DNA from: CAWAPD01 sp963783865
GTDB lineage: Bacteria; Actinomycetota; Thermoleophilia; UBA2241
Length of the DNA stretch: 64,000 nucleotides
Direction: 5' to 3'
NCBI GenBank assembly: GCA_963783865.1
Contig: CAWAPD010000004.1
Span: forward strand, 62,001 to 126,000
Shown: positions 25,833-33,171 of the stretch, in pieces
How positions within the stretch are numbered: position 1 is the first letter of the stretch
How the letters are laid out: every line of letters starts with the position of its first letter
Program-made: the position numbers and the translations under genes
The notes under the pieces: model-generated
The model's database searches: none
Seen by the model: the letters and a program-made list of their open reading frames with translations, nothing else
What the model was told of the DNA's origin: nothing

Positions 25833-26315
25833 GTGCACGCCGCCGGATCGCTGCTGTGGGAGTTCGTCGTCGGGTCGTTCAACCTGCTGTGGAAGGTGTT
25901 CGTGATCGTGATCCCGATCATGGTCGTGCTCGAGCTGTTCGAGGGCTCGCGACCGTTCCGGGTGCTGGTGCGTGCCTGGGCGCGGGTCATGGGACGGCTG
26001 GGGATGAGCGAGGAGACGGCGACGGCGAGCCTGGTCGGGTTCATGTTCGGCATCGCCTACGGCAGCGGGGTGATCGTCCGCGAGACGCGGCGGCACCAGA
26101 TACCGCGGCGACAGGTCTTCCTGATGAGCGTCTTCCTGACCCAGGTGCACGCCATCTTCGAGGACACCCTGGTGTTCGTGGCCGTCGGCGCCAGCGCGCT
26201 GTGGCTGTTCGGCTACCGGCTCGCGTGGGCGGCGGCGGTGACCGCCGTCGCGGCCGCCGCCACCACCGCCTGGACGCGCCGCCGGCGCGGACGCGCCGGC
26301 GGCGCCGGAGAGTGA
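25833..26315 (+). CDS. Gate-domain (nucleoside recognition) membrane protein B
   Basis: A 160-residue partner of the preceding gene, beginning at the GTG directly after its stop. Hydrophobic segments include NLLWKVFVIVIPIMVVLELF, ASLVGFMFGIAYGSGVIV and VFLTQVHAIFEDTLVFVAVGA; the HAIFEDTLVF block mirrors ISHNLLVEGAVL of the partner, as expected of two halves of one module. The C-terminal tail is Arg/Gly-rich and is encoded by a 13-bp inverted repeat (26276-26288/26293-26305). Its function is not known; SpmAB-like pairs occur without sporulation. Confidence 0.7.
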   Translation: MHAAGSLLWEFVVGSFNLLWKVFVIVIPIMVVLELFEGSRPFRVLVRAWARVMGRLGMSEETATASLVGFMFGIAYGSGVIVRETRRHQIPRRQVFLMSVFLTQVHAIFEDTLVFVAVGASALWLFGYRLAWAAAVTAVAAAATTAWTRRRRGRAGGAGE

Positions 26316-26343
26316 ACATCCACGGGCCGGAGCAAAACGATGA

Positions 26344-26390
26344 TTGAATCGCACCGCCGCGGGCAATAAAGTTGACCTTGGCAATCAACT
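26344..26390 (+). promoter_or_regulatory. rrf2-operon promoter with overlapping operator
   Basis: TTGAAT (26344-26349), a 17-nt spacer and TAAAGT (26367-26372). An inverted repeat AGTTGA-N9-TCAACT (26370-26390) covers the expected start site. It is suitably placed for autorepression by the Rrf2 protein encoded 70 nt downstream. Confidence 0.65.
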
Positions 26391-26459
26391 AACTCGACGA
26401 TCGGCGCGACGCGAGCGCCGCGCCCATCGTCCCGGGAATCGAGGCCACATCCCCGAGGC

Positions 26460-26912
26460 ATGCAGAACGGAATGAACATCTCTGCCCGCAGCAAGTATGC
26501 GGTCCGGGCGCTCGTCGAGCTCGCCCAGCGCGGCGACGGCGAGACCACAGTGCGTCTGACCGACGTCGCCGCCACGCGCGAGATGCCGCTCCAGTTCCTG
26601 GAGCAGGTCTTCGCCTCTCTGCGCCGCGCCGGCATCGTGCGCAGCCGGCGCGGCGCCTGTGGCGGGTTCGCCCTGGCCCGGCCCGCCGAGGAGATCACCG
26701 TGCTCGAGGTCGTCGAGGTGCTCGACGGCCTGCTGAGCCCGGCCGTGTGTACCCAGGGCGAGTGCGAGCGCATCGACGGCTGCGGCGCGGCTGTCGTGTG
26801 GCTCGAGGCCAAGGCGGCGGTGGAAGACGTGCTCCGCCGCACCACCGTGGCCTCGCTCGCCGAACGTGAGCGCACCATCGCGGCCGGCACGTCGGCCATG
26901 TACTACATCTGA
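26460..26912 (+). CDS. Rrf2-family regulator of the cysteine operon
   Basis: A 150-residue winged-helix regulator. NISARSKYAVRALVELA is the typical N-terminus, and RSRRGACGGFALARP the wing. Three cysteines at 97, 102 and 108 (C-x4-C-x5-C) resemble the IscR/NsrR cluster ligands, so an iron-sulfur cluster is possible; CymR/CysR-type members control cysteine synthesis instead. Its place directly before cysK supports sulfur control. ATG at 26460 is used, but ATG at 26472 fits the family start better. Confidence 0.88.
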   Translation: MQNGMNISARSKYAVRALVELAQRGDGETTVRLTDVAATREMPLQFLEQVFASLRRAGIVRSRRGACGGFALARPAEEITVLEVVEVLDGLLSPAVCTQGECERIDGCGAAVVWLEAKAAVEDVLRRTTVASLAERERTIAAGTSAMYYI

Positions 26913-26942
26913 CACCCAACAAACACGTCGAGGAGACCGTCC

Positions 26943-27896
26943 ATGAAGATCGCCACCAACATCGCGGAGCTGATCGGCGGCACGCCGCTCGTCCGCCTGA
27001 ACGACCTGTCCGCGCGCTCCGGCGCCGAGATCGTCGGCAAGCTCGAGTCCTTCAACCCCGCCGGCAGCGTCAAGGACCGCATCGGCCTGGCCATGATCGA
27101 CACCGCCGAGCGCGAGGGGCTGATCGCCCCCGGCCGCACGACCATCGTCGAGCCGACCAGCGGCAACACCGGCATCGCCCTCGCGATGGTGGCGGCGGCC
27201 CGCGGCTACCGCATCGTGCTGTGCATGCCCGAGACCTTCAGCCTCGAGCGCCGCAACCTCCTCAAGGCCTATGGCGCCGAGCTCGTGCTCACGCCGGGGC
27301 CCGAGGGGATGGGCGGCGCCATCGCCCGCGCCCGCGACCTCGCGGCCGCCGACGACCACTTCATGCCGCAGCAGTTCGAGAACCCGGCCAATCCGACGGT
27401 GCACCGTGAGACCACGGCCGAGGAGATCTGGGCCGACACCGACGGCAAGGTCGACATCTTCGTGGCCGCCGTCGGCACCGGCGGCACGGTGACCGGCGTC
27501 GGGCAGGTGCTCAAGGAGCGCAACCCCGGCGTGCGCGTCGTCGCCGTCGAGCCGGTGGACTCGCCGGTGCTGTCGGGCGGCAAGCCCGGCCCTCACAAGA
27601 TCCAGGGGATCGGGGCCGGCTTCGTGCCCGAGGTGCTCGACACCAAGGTGTACGACGAGGTCGTGCAGGTGACCGCCGACCAGGCGTTCGAGACCTCGCG
27701 CGCGCTGGCCTCGTCGGAGGGCGTTCTGGTCGGCATCTCGGCCGGCGCCAACGCCTACGCCGCGTACGCGGTGGGCGGCCGGCCCGAGAACAAGGGCAAG
27801 CTCGTGGTCACGATCCTCTGCGACACCGGCGAGCGCTACCTCTCGACGGCGCTCTTCGCCGACGCGACCGCCGCCAAGGCGACGATCGGGGGCTGA
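26943..27896 (+). CDS. cysK: Cysteine synthase A (O-acetylserine sulfhydrylase)
   Basis: A 317-residue PLP enzyme that makes cysteine from O-acetylserine and sulfide. PLP Lys44 lies in NPAGSVKDR, the substrate loop is TSGNTG (about 74-79), the phosphate-binding loop is GTGGTVTG, and SAGAN is near the C-terminus. Length and motifs match CysK rather than cystathionine beta-synthase. It lies 30 nt after the Rrf2 regulator and in one operon with a LarE-like protein and cysE. The serine acetyltransferase two genes later makes its substrate. Confidence 0.96.
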   Translation: MKIATNIAELIGGTPLVRLNDLSARSGAEIVGKLESFNPAGSVKDRIGLAMIDTAEREGLIAPGRTTIVEPTSGNTGIALAMVAAARGYRIVLCMPETFSLERRNLLKAYGAELVLTPGPEGMGGAIARARDLAAADDHFMPQQFENPANPTVHRETTAEEIWADTDGKVDIFVAAVGTGGTVTGVGQVLKERNPGVRVVAVEPVDSPVLSGGKPGPHKIQGIGAGFVPEVLDTKVYDEVVQVTADQAFETSRALASSEGVLVGISAGANAYAAYAVGGRPENKGKLVVTILCDTGERYLSTALFADATAAKATIGG

Positions 27897-27901
27897 GCCC
27901 G

Positions 27902-28846
27902 GTGCCGGACAGCGGCGACACCATCGCCAGCGCGGGCCTGATCGCGGCCGTCGGCTCGTTCCTCGAGCCGCTGGAGGCCGCGATCCGGCCGCTGGGCCGG
28001 GTCTGCGTGGCCTTCTCGGGCGGCGTCGACTCGAGCGTCGTGCTCGCGGTCGCCGCCCGTGCGCTCGGGGCCGACGACGTGGTGGCCTTCACGGCCGTCT
28101 CCGAGACCTACCGCGAGGAGGAGCTGCGTCTGGCCCGCGCCTTCGCCGAAGAGCTCGGCGTGCGCCAGCTCACCTGGCAGACGAGCGAGCTCGACGACGC
28201 CGACTTCGCCGCCAACGGACGCGACCGCTGCTACTACTGCAAGCGCACCATGGTGGCCGCCATGAAGGAGGCGGCCCGCCGTGCGGGCATCGAGGCGCTG
28301 GTCGACGGCGTCAACCGCGACGACCTGGGCGACGAGCGGCCGGGCCTGCGGGCCACCGCCGAGGGCGGGGTCCGCCACCCGCTCGAGGAGGCCGGCCTGG
28401 GCAAGCCGGCCGTGCGCGCCCTCGCGCGGGCGCTCGGGCTGGCCGCCTGGGACCGGCCGGCCCAGGCCTGCCTCGCCTCGCGCATCGCCTACGACCTGCC
28501 GGTGACCCGCGACCGCCTGCGCCAGGTCGCGGCGGCTGAGGACGTGCTCCGCGATCTCGGCTTCGGCCCCGAGCTGCGGGTGCGCCACCACGGCGACCTC
28601 GCCCGCATCGAGGTACCGGCCGACCAGGTAGGGCGCGCAGCCGGCGGCGAGGCGCGCGAAGCGCTGCACCGCCGGCTGCGCGCCCTGGGCTTCACCTACG
28701 TGACCCTCGATCTGCAGGGCTTCCGTTCCGGCAGCATGAACGAAGCGCCGCGGGCGGCGCCGGAGGCGCCGCCCGCGGCGCCCGACGCCGGCCCGCCGCA
28801 CCCGCACCTGCGGCCGGTCGCCGACCCATCCGACGAGGAGGCATGA
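27902..28846 (+). CDS. larE: LarE-like ATP-dependent sulfur transferase
   Basis: A 314-residue PP-loop enzyme that in lactobacilli inserts sulfur into the nickel-pincer nucleotide. The ATP motif SGGVDS is at 39-44. Three cysteines are visible: Cys110 and Cys113 (CYYC) and Cys190 (ACLASRI). Single-cysteine LarE sacrifices the last one; proteins with three are thought to carry a 4Fe-4S cluster and act catalytically, so this is likely the cluster type. GTG at 27902 follows the cysK stop by 5 nt. The Ala/Pro-rich tail after FRSGSMNE lies outside the family and is palindromic. It lies between cysK and cysE. Confidence 0.88.
   Translation: MPDSGDTIASAGLIAAVGSFLEPLEAAIRPLGRVCVAFSGGVDSSVVLAVAARALGADDVVAFTAVSETYREEELRLARAFAEELGVRQLTWQTSELDDADFAANGRDRCYYCKRTMVAAMKEAARRAGIEALVDGVNRDDLGDERPGLRATAEGGVRHPLEEAGLGKPAVRALARALGLAAWDRPAQACLASRIAYDLPVTRDRLRQVAAAEDVLRDLGFGPELRVRHHGDLARIEVPADQVGRAAGGEAREALHRRLRALGFTYVTLDLQGFRSGSMNEAPRAAPEAPPAAPDAGPPHPHLRPVADPSDEEA
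28630..28686. repeat. 18-bp inverted repeat in the larE coding core
   Basis: Arms 28630-28647 and 28669-28686 pair perfectly with a 21-nt loop. The repeat encodes a helix just before the conserved GFTYVTLDLQGF end of the LarE domain, so here it is not in a dispensable linker. Confidence 0.6.
28745..28781. repeat. 17-bp perfect inverted repeat in the larE C-terminal tail
   Basis: Arms 28745-28761 and 28765-28781 pair perfectly with a 3-nt loop. It encodes APRAAPEAPPAAP, after the end of the conserved domain. Confidence 0.7.
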
Positions 28847-28847
28847 C

Positions 28848-29663
28848 GTGGCTTCGGCTGTGAAGAAGAGCCTGGCGGGTCTCGGGGCGGTGGGCACCGG
28901 CATGTATTGCGCCACGCGCGACGGCGGCGCCCGGACTTTCGTCGAGCGCATGCGCCGCGACGTGCGGGCGGTCAAGGACCGCGACCCGGCGGCCACCAGC
29001 TCCTTCGAGATCGTCACCTCGTACTCGGGCTTGCACGCCCTCTGGCTGCACCGGCTGGCGCACCCGCTCTACCGCTGCCACGTGCCGGTCCTGCCGCGCT
29101 GGGTCTCGCAGTTCAACCGCTTCCTGACCGGCATCGAGATCCACCCCGGCGCCGACATCGGCGAGGGTTTCTTCATCGACCACGGCGCCGGCGTGGTCAT
29201 CGGCGAGACGACCGAGATCGGCGACAACGTCACCGTGTACCAGGGCGTGACCCTGGGCGGCACCGGCAAGGAGCACGGCAAGCGTCACCCCACGCTGGGC
29301 GACAACATCGTCGTCGGCTCGGGCGCCAGCGTGCTCGGCGCGATCACCATCGGCGACAACGCCAAGATCGGCTCCGGCAGCGTCGTCGTCCACAACGTGC
29401 CGGCGAACGCCACGGTGGTCGGCAACCCGGGGCACCCCGTGCTGGTCGACGGCCAGCGCGTCGGCATCCCCGACATCGACTACACCCACCTGCCCGACCC
29501 GGTGGCAGAGGCGCTCAAATGCCTCGTACAGCGCATCGTCGAGCTCGAGAACGAGCTTGACGAGATCCACCCCGAGCGCAAGGCGGCGCGCCGCGCGCGG
29601 ACGGCCCGCACGCAGGACCAGCTCGAGGCGCTGCTCCACTACTCGGAGGGCGGCGGCATCTGA
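28848..29663 (+). CDS. cysE: Serine O-acetyltransferase (CysE/EpsC-like)
   Basis: A 271-residue enzyme that makes O-acetylserine for CysK. The left-handed beta-helix is clear: IHPGADIGEGFFIDHGAGVV, IGETTEIGDNVTVYQGVTLG, then TLGDNIVVGSGASVLG. The His in FIDHGAG is catalytic. It carries about 70 N-terminal residues and a 50-residue basic/acidic C-terminal tail beyond the hexapeptide core. GTG at 28848 follows the larE stop by 1 nt with GAGGAGG upstream. It ends the cysteine operon; a hairpin overlaps the stop. Confidence 0.93.
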   Translation: MASAVKKSLAGLGAVGTGMYCATRDGGARTFVERMRRDVRAVKDRDPAATSSFEIVTSYSGLHALWLHRLAHPLYRCHVPVLPRWVSQFNRFLTGIEIHPGADIGEGFFIDHGAGVVIGETTEIGDNVTVYQGVTLGGTGKEHGKRHPTLGDNIVVGSGASVLGAITIGDNAKIGSGSVVVHNVPANATVVGNPGHPVLVDGQRVGIPDIDYTHLPDPVAEALKCLVQRIVELENELDEIHPERKAARRARTARTQDQLEALLHYSEGGGI

Positions 29664-29676
29664 CGTTGCCGCCGCC
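29649..29676 (+). terminator. Hairpin over the cysE stop codon
   Basis: Arms 29649-29658 and 29667-29676 (10 bp, perfect) enclose an 8-nt loop that contains the TGA stop. It probably ends the rrf2-cysK-larE-cysE transcript. Confidence 0.5.
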
Positions 29677-29695
29677 GCCCGGCGCCCCGAGACGC

Positions 29696-29725
29696 CTGAC
29701 GGGGATGCCCCCCAGCGGGTATGCT
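29696..29725 (+). promoter_or_regulatory. Promoter of the DUF211-VIT-pcrA operon
   Basis: CTGACG (29696-29701), 18-nt spacer, TATGCT (29720-29725). The start of transcription would be near 29732, some 40 nt before the DUF211 GTG. Confidence 0.5.
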
Positions 29726-29772
29726 TAGACCGTCTGGAAGCGCCACGACGACCGTCACTGGAGAGTGATCGA

Positions 29773-30081
29773 GTGAGCCACGTACGACGTCTCGTGCTCG
29801 ACGTCCTCAAGCCGCACATGCCCACCATGCTCACCCTCGCCGACAAGCTCGGCGACCTCGAGGGCATCGCCGGCGTCGACATCACGCTGTTCGAGATCGA
29901 CAACAAGGTCGAGAACATCAAGATCACGCTCGAGGGTAACGACATCGACTACCAGGCGGTGGCCGAGGTCGTCCAGGACTCGGGGGGCAGCATCCACTCC
30001 ATCGACAAGGTCTCGACCGGCCGGCAGCTGATCGAAGAGGCCGAGACGCCCCAGGACGCCGGCGCGCGCTGGATGCGCTGA
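29773..30081 (+). CDS. DUF211 family protein
   Basis: A 102-residue ferredoxin-fold protein of the DUF211 family, which is mostly archaeal and has no established function. LVLDVLKPHMPTMLTLADKL and GVDITLFEIDNKVENIKITLEG are diagnostic. GTG at 29773 is preceded by a GGAGAG site; an upstream in-frame stretch to 29557 overlaps cysE and is spurious. The next gene is a VIT1-like membrane protein, a neighbour I associate with DUF211 in archaea, so the pair may have been acquired together. Confidence 0.82.
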   Translation: MSHVRRLVLDVLKPHMPTMLTLADKLGDLEGIAGVDITLFEIDNKVENIKITLEGNDIDYQAVAEVVQDSGGSIHSIDKVSTGRQLIEEAETPQDAGARWMR

Positions 30082-30107
30082 TCCCCCGGACGCGGGGTTG
30101 ACCGTCG

Positions 30108-30719
30108 ATGGCTGAGACGCGCGGGTGGGTCGGCCGCAAGCTCGACGTCCTGCGCCACTACCACGAGGTCGCCGAGGTCGGCGAGATCGCGCGGCGCTAC
30201 TTCGCCATGAACGCCTTCGACGGCGTGCTGACCACCATGGGCGTCCTGATCGGGAGCTACATCGGCAAGGTCCACTCGGCGAAGGCGGTCGCCAGCATCG
30301 CCCTCGGCGCGGCGGTGGCGATGGGCGTGTCGGGGGCCTACGGCTCGTTCCTGATCGAGCGTGCCGAGCGGGGCCGCGCCCTCAAGGAGCTCGAGGAGAG
30401 CACGCTGTCCAGCCTCGGCGGCTCCGATATCGCCGCCGCCTCGACCTACGCCACCGTCTTCATCGCCGCCGTCGACGGGCTGTCGCCGTTCCTGGCCTCG
30501 CTGCTCATGCTGGTGCCGTTCCTGTTCACCGCCAGCATCGGGATCCACGCCGCCTACTTCCTGGGTACGGCCATCGGGTTCGTCGAGCTGTTCCTGCTGG
30601 GGATGTTCCTCGGTCGCGTGTCCCGCGAGCGGCTTCTGGTCTCGGGCGTGCGGCTCGCGGCGGCGGGCGTCATCAGCCTGGCGCTGAGCCTGCTGCTCGA
30701 CCTGGGTCTGCGGCCGTGA
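30108..30719 (+). CDS. VIT1/CCC1-like membrane protein
   Basis: A 203-residue membrane protein with about five helices, related to vacuolar iron/manganese transporters. NAFDGVLTTMGVLIGSYIG resembles the first helix of VIT proteins, and ALGAAVAMGVSGAYGSFLIERAERGRALKELEES the second helix with the acidic cytoplasmic segment that binds metal in VIT1. FLASLLMLVPFLFTASIGIHAAYFLG follows. A metal-ion carrier is the likely role, unproven. It is 27 nt after DUF211 and overlaps pcrA by GTGA. Confidence 0.75.
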   Translation: MAETRGWVGRKLDVLRHYHEVAEVGEIARRYFAMNAFDGVLTTMGVLIGSYIGKVHSAKAVASIALGAAVAMGVSGAYGSFLIERAERGRALKELEESTLSSLGGSDIAAASTYATVFIAAVDGLSPFLASLLMLVPFLFTASIGIHAAYFLGTAIGFVELFLLGMFLGRVSRERLLVSGVRLAAAGVISLALSLLLDLGLRP

Positions 30720-33064
30720 CCGCCGTGCGGCACACGGCCGCCGCCGAGAAGCTCCTCGCCGGCCTCAACCCGCCGCAGCGCGAGGCCGTGCAGCACGTCG
30801 ACGGCCCGCTGCTGATCCTCGCCGGCGCCGGCTCGGGCAAGACGCGAGTGCTCAGCCACCGCGTCGCCTATCTGGTCAAGGCCTGCGGCGTGCGGCCCAA
30901 CGAGGTCCTGGCCATCACTTTCACCAACAAGGCCGCGGCCGAGATGCGGGGCCGCATCGAACAGCTGGTCGGCCCGATGGCTCGCGTGATGTGGATCAGC
31001 ACGTTCCACTCCATGTGCGCGCGGATCCTGCGTCGCGAGGCCGCCCGGCTGGGCTACCGTTCGACCTTCTCGATCTACGACGCCGACGACAGCAAGCGGC
31101 TGATCAAGCGCTGCCTGCTCGAGCTCAACCTCGACGACAAGCGCTTCACGCCCGACCTGGTCGCCCGCGGCATCTCCGACGCCAAGAACCGGCTGCAGGG
31201 CGCCGACGCGTTCCGCGAGCAGTTCGGCGCCGGGCACGTCAACAAGGCGATCGCCGACGTCTACGAGCTCTACGAGAAGAAGCTGGTCGAGATGAGCGCC
31301 ATGGACTTCGACGACCTGCTGCTCAAGACGGTCGTGCTGCTCGAGGAGTTCCCGGACCGGCTGCGCCACTACCAGGAGACGTTCCGCTACGTGCTGGTCG
31401 ACGAGTACCAGGACACGAACCACGCCCAGTACCGCATCGCCAACCTGCTGGCCGGCGAGCGCGGCAACCTGGCCGTGGTCGGCGACGACGACCAGTCGAT
31501 CTACTCGTGGCGCGGGGCCGACATCCGCAACATCCTGGAGTTCGAGCGCGACCACCCCGAGGCCAAGGTAATCCGACTCGAGCAGAACTACCGCTCGACC
31601 GAGCGCATCCTGCAGGTGGCCAACGCGGTCGTCAGCCGCAACCGGCAGCGCAAGGGCAAGAACCTGTGGACGGCGCGCGGCGAGGGCGCCGGCGTGCGCG
31701 TGGTCGAGGTCGAGGACGAGCACGCCGAGGCCCAGTTCATCGCCAGTGAGGTGCAGAAGCTGCTGGCCGGCGAGGCGGGGCTGGGCGGGGGCGGGGGTGG
31801 CGGCACGGCCGCCGCCCCCGCCCCCGCCGACATCGCCATCCTGTACCGCACGAACGCCCAGTCGCGCGTGCTCGAGGAGGAGTTCGGCCGCTACGGCGTC
31901 GGCTACCAGGTGATCGGCGGCACGCGGTTCTACGAGCGAGCCGAGGTCAAAGACGTGCTGGCCTACCTGTGGGTGATCGCCAACCCCGACGACGAGCAGC
32001 GCCTGCTGCGCATCATCAACGTGCCCAAGCGGGGCCTGGGCAAGACGACCATCGACCGGCTCCAGGCGGAGGCCCAGACCATGGGCGAGCCGCTCTGGGA
32101 CGTGCTCCAGCGGGCCGCCGACGTGCCCGGCCTCACGCCGGGGGCGGTGCGCGGGGTCGGCCAGTTCGTCGCCGCCGTGCAAGGGTGGGTGGCCGCCGTC
32201 CCCGAGACCACGTCCGTGGCGACGCTCGTCCGCCGTGTCCTCGACGAGAGCGGCTACGCCGCCGAGCTGACCGCCAAGGGCACGCTCGAGGCCGAAGGCC
32301 GGCTCGAGAACCTCGAGGAGCTGGTCGGCGTCGCTGCCGAGTACGACCAGCGCGCCATGCAGTCCGGGGAGGCGCCCAGCCTCGACGGCTTCCTGCAGGA
32401 GATCTCGCTCTACACCGACCTCGATGCCATGGCCGACAAGGAGCAGCTGGTCACGCTCATGACCCTGCACAACGCCAAGGGCCTCGAGTTCCCCGTGGTG
32501 TTCATCACCGCCATGGAGGAGGGGGTGTTCCCCCACCAGCGCTCGATCGACGAGCAGAACCTCGAGGAGGAACGGCGCCTGGCCTACGTCGGCATCACCC
32601 GCGCCATGGACCGGCTATACCTCGTGCACGCGCGCTCGCGCAACCTGTGGGGCGGGAGCATGTACGGCATGCCGTCGCGGTTCCTGGGCGAGATCCCGGC
32701 CGACCTCGTCGAGACGGTCTCGATCGGCAGCCGCCCGCGCTACTACTCGGGCGAGCGGCAGCGGGGGCGGCCCGGCTGGCGGCGGCGCCCATGGGAGGGC
32801 GCCTGGGAACGCGACGAGGGCGACGAGGGGGCGCTCGGTTCGGCCGGGCCGCGCCTCACCGGCCTCGAGAAGCGCGGCGGCCTCGACGAGCAGGTGGTCG
32901 AGCAGTTCTTCGCCGGCGGCGACCGCGTGCTGCACGCCACCCTCGGCGAGGGCCTGGTCCTGGGCGTCGAGCCCGGCGGCATCGTCGTCGTGCGCTTCGA
33001 GAACGACGGCAGCGAGCGGCGCCTGATGGGCAACGTGGCGCCGCTGCGCAAGCTGCGCGGGTAG
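30716..33064 (+). CDS. pcrA: ATP-dependent DNA helicase UvrD/PcrA
   Basis: A 782-residue superfamily 1A helicase for nucleotide-excision repair and clearing of proteins from DNA. Walker A AGAGSGKT lies at 36-43; ITFTNKAAAEMRGR, VDEYQDTN, GDDDQSIYSWRGA and the late motifs TLHNAKGLEFPVVF and YVGITRAM are all present. The C-terminal Tudor-like RNA-polymerase-binding segment (HATLGEGLVLGVEPGGIVVVRF) is kept. GTG at 30716 overlaps the previous stop. A Gly/Ala/Pro insertion near residues 350-373, just before DIAILYRTNAQSR, is not usual in the family and is encoded by a long inverted repeat. Confidence 0.96.
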   Translation: MTAVRHTAAAEKLLAGLNPPQREAVQHVDGPLLILAGAGSGKTRVLSHRVAYLVKACGVRPNEVLAITFTNKAAAEMRGRIEQLVGPMARVMWISTFHSMCARILRREAARLGYRSTFSIYDADDSKRLIKRCLLELNLDDKRFTPDLVARGISDAKNRLQGADAFREQFGAGHVNKAIADVYELYEKKLVEMSAMDFDDLLLKTVVLLEEFPDRLRHYQETFRYVLVDEYQDTNHAQYRIANLLAGERGNLAVVGDDDQSIYSWRGADIRNILEFERDHPEAKVIRLEQNYRSTERILQVANAVVSRNRQRKGKNLWTARGEGAGVRVVEVEDEHAEAQFIASEVQKLLAGEAGLGGGGGGGTAAAPAPADIAILYRTNAQSRVLEEEFGRYGVGYQVIGGTRFYERAEVKDVLAYLWVIANPDDEQRLLRIINVPKRGLGKTTIDRLQAEAQTMGEPLWDVLQRAADVPGLTPGAVRGVGQFVAAVQGWVAAVPETTSVATLVRRVLDESGYAAELTAKGTLEAEGRLENLEELVGVAAEYDQRAMQSGEAPSLDGFLQEISLYTDLDAMADKEQLVTLMTLHNAKGLEFPVVFITAMEEGVFPHQRSIDEQNLEEERRLAYVGITRAMDRLYLVHARSRNLWGGSMYGMPSRFLGEIPADLVETVSIGSRPRYYSGERQRGRPGWRRRPWEGAWERDEGDEGALGSAGPRLTGLEKRGGLDEQVVEQFFAGGDRVLHATLGEGLVLGVEPGGIVVVRFENDGSERRLMGNVAPLRKLRG
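31784..31828. repeat. 21-bp inverted repeat forming an in-frame pcrA insertion
   Basis: Arms 31784-31804 and 31808-31828 pair at 20 of 21 positions, the exception being a G-U in RNA, with a 3-nt loop. It encodes GGGGGGGTAAAPAPA, a loop that other UvrD/PcrA proteins lack. Confidence 0.75.
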
Positions 33065-33115
33065 GCCCAGTCCCGGGTCGGCCGCTCGCGGCGGGCGGCG
33101 ACGCTCGCCGTGCGA

Positions 33116-33121
33116 TAGAGT
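33116..33121 (+). promoter_or_regulatory. Possible -10 for the enoyl-CoA hydratase gene
   Basis: TAGAGT lies about 50 nt before the ATG in a 107-nt gap after pcrA. There is no convincing -35, so this is a weak call. A good AAGGAGG ribosome site follows. Confidence 0.3.
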
Positions 33122-33171
33122 GGAGCCCGGACCAGGAACACCCCCCCGCAGCCCCCAAGGAGGCTCCTCAG

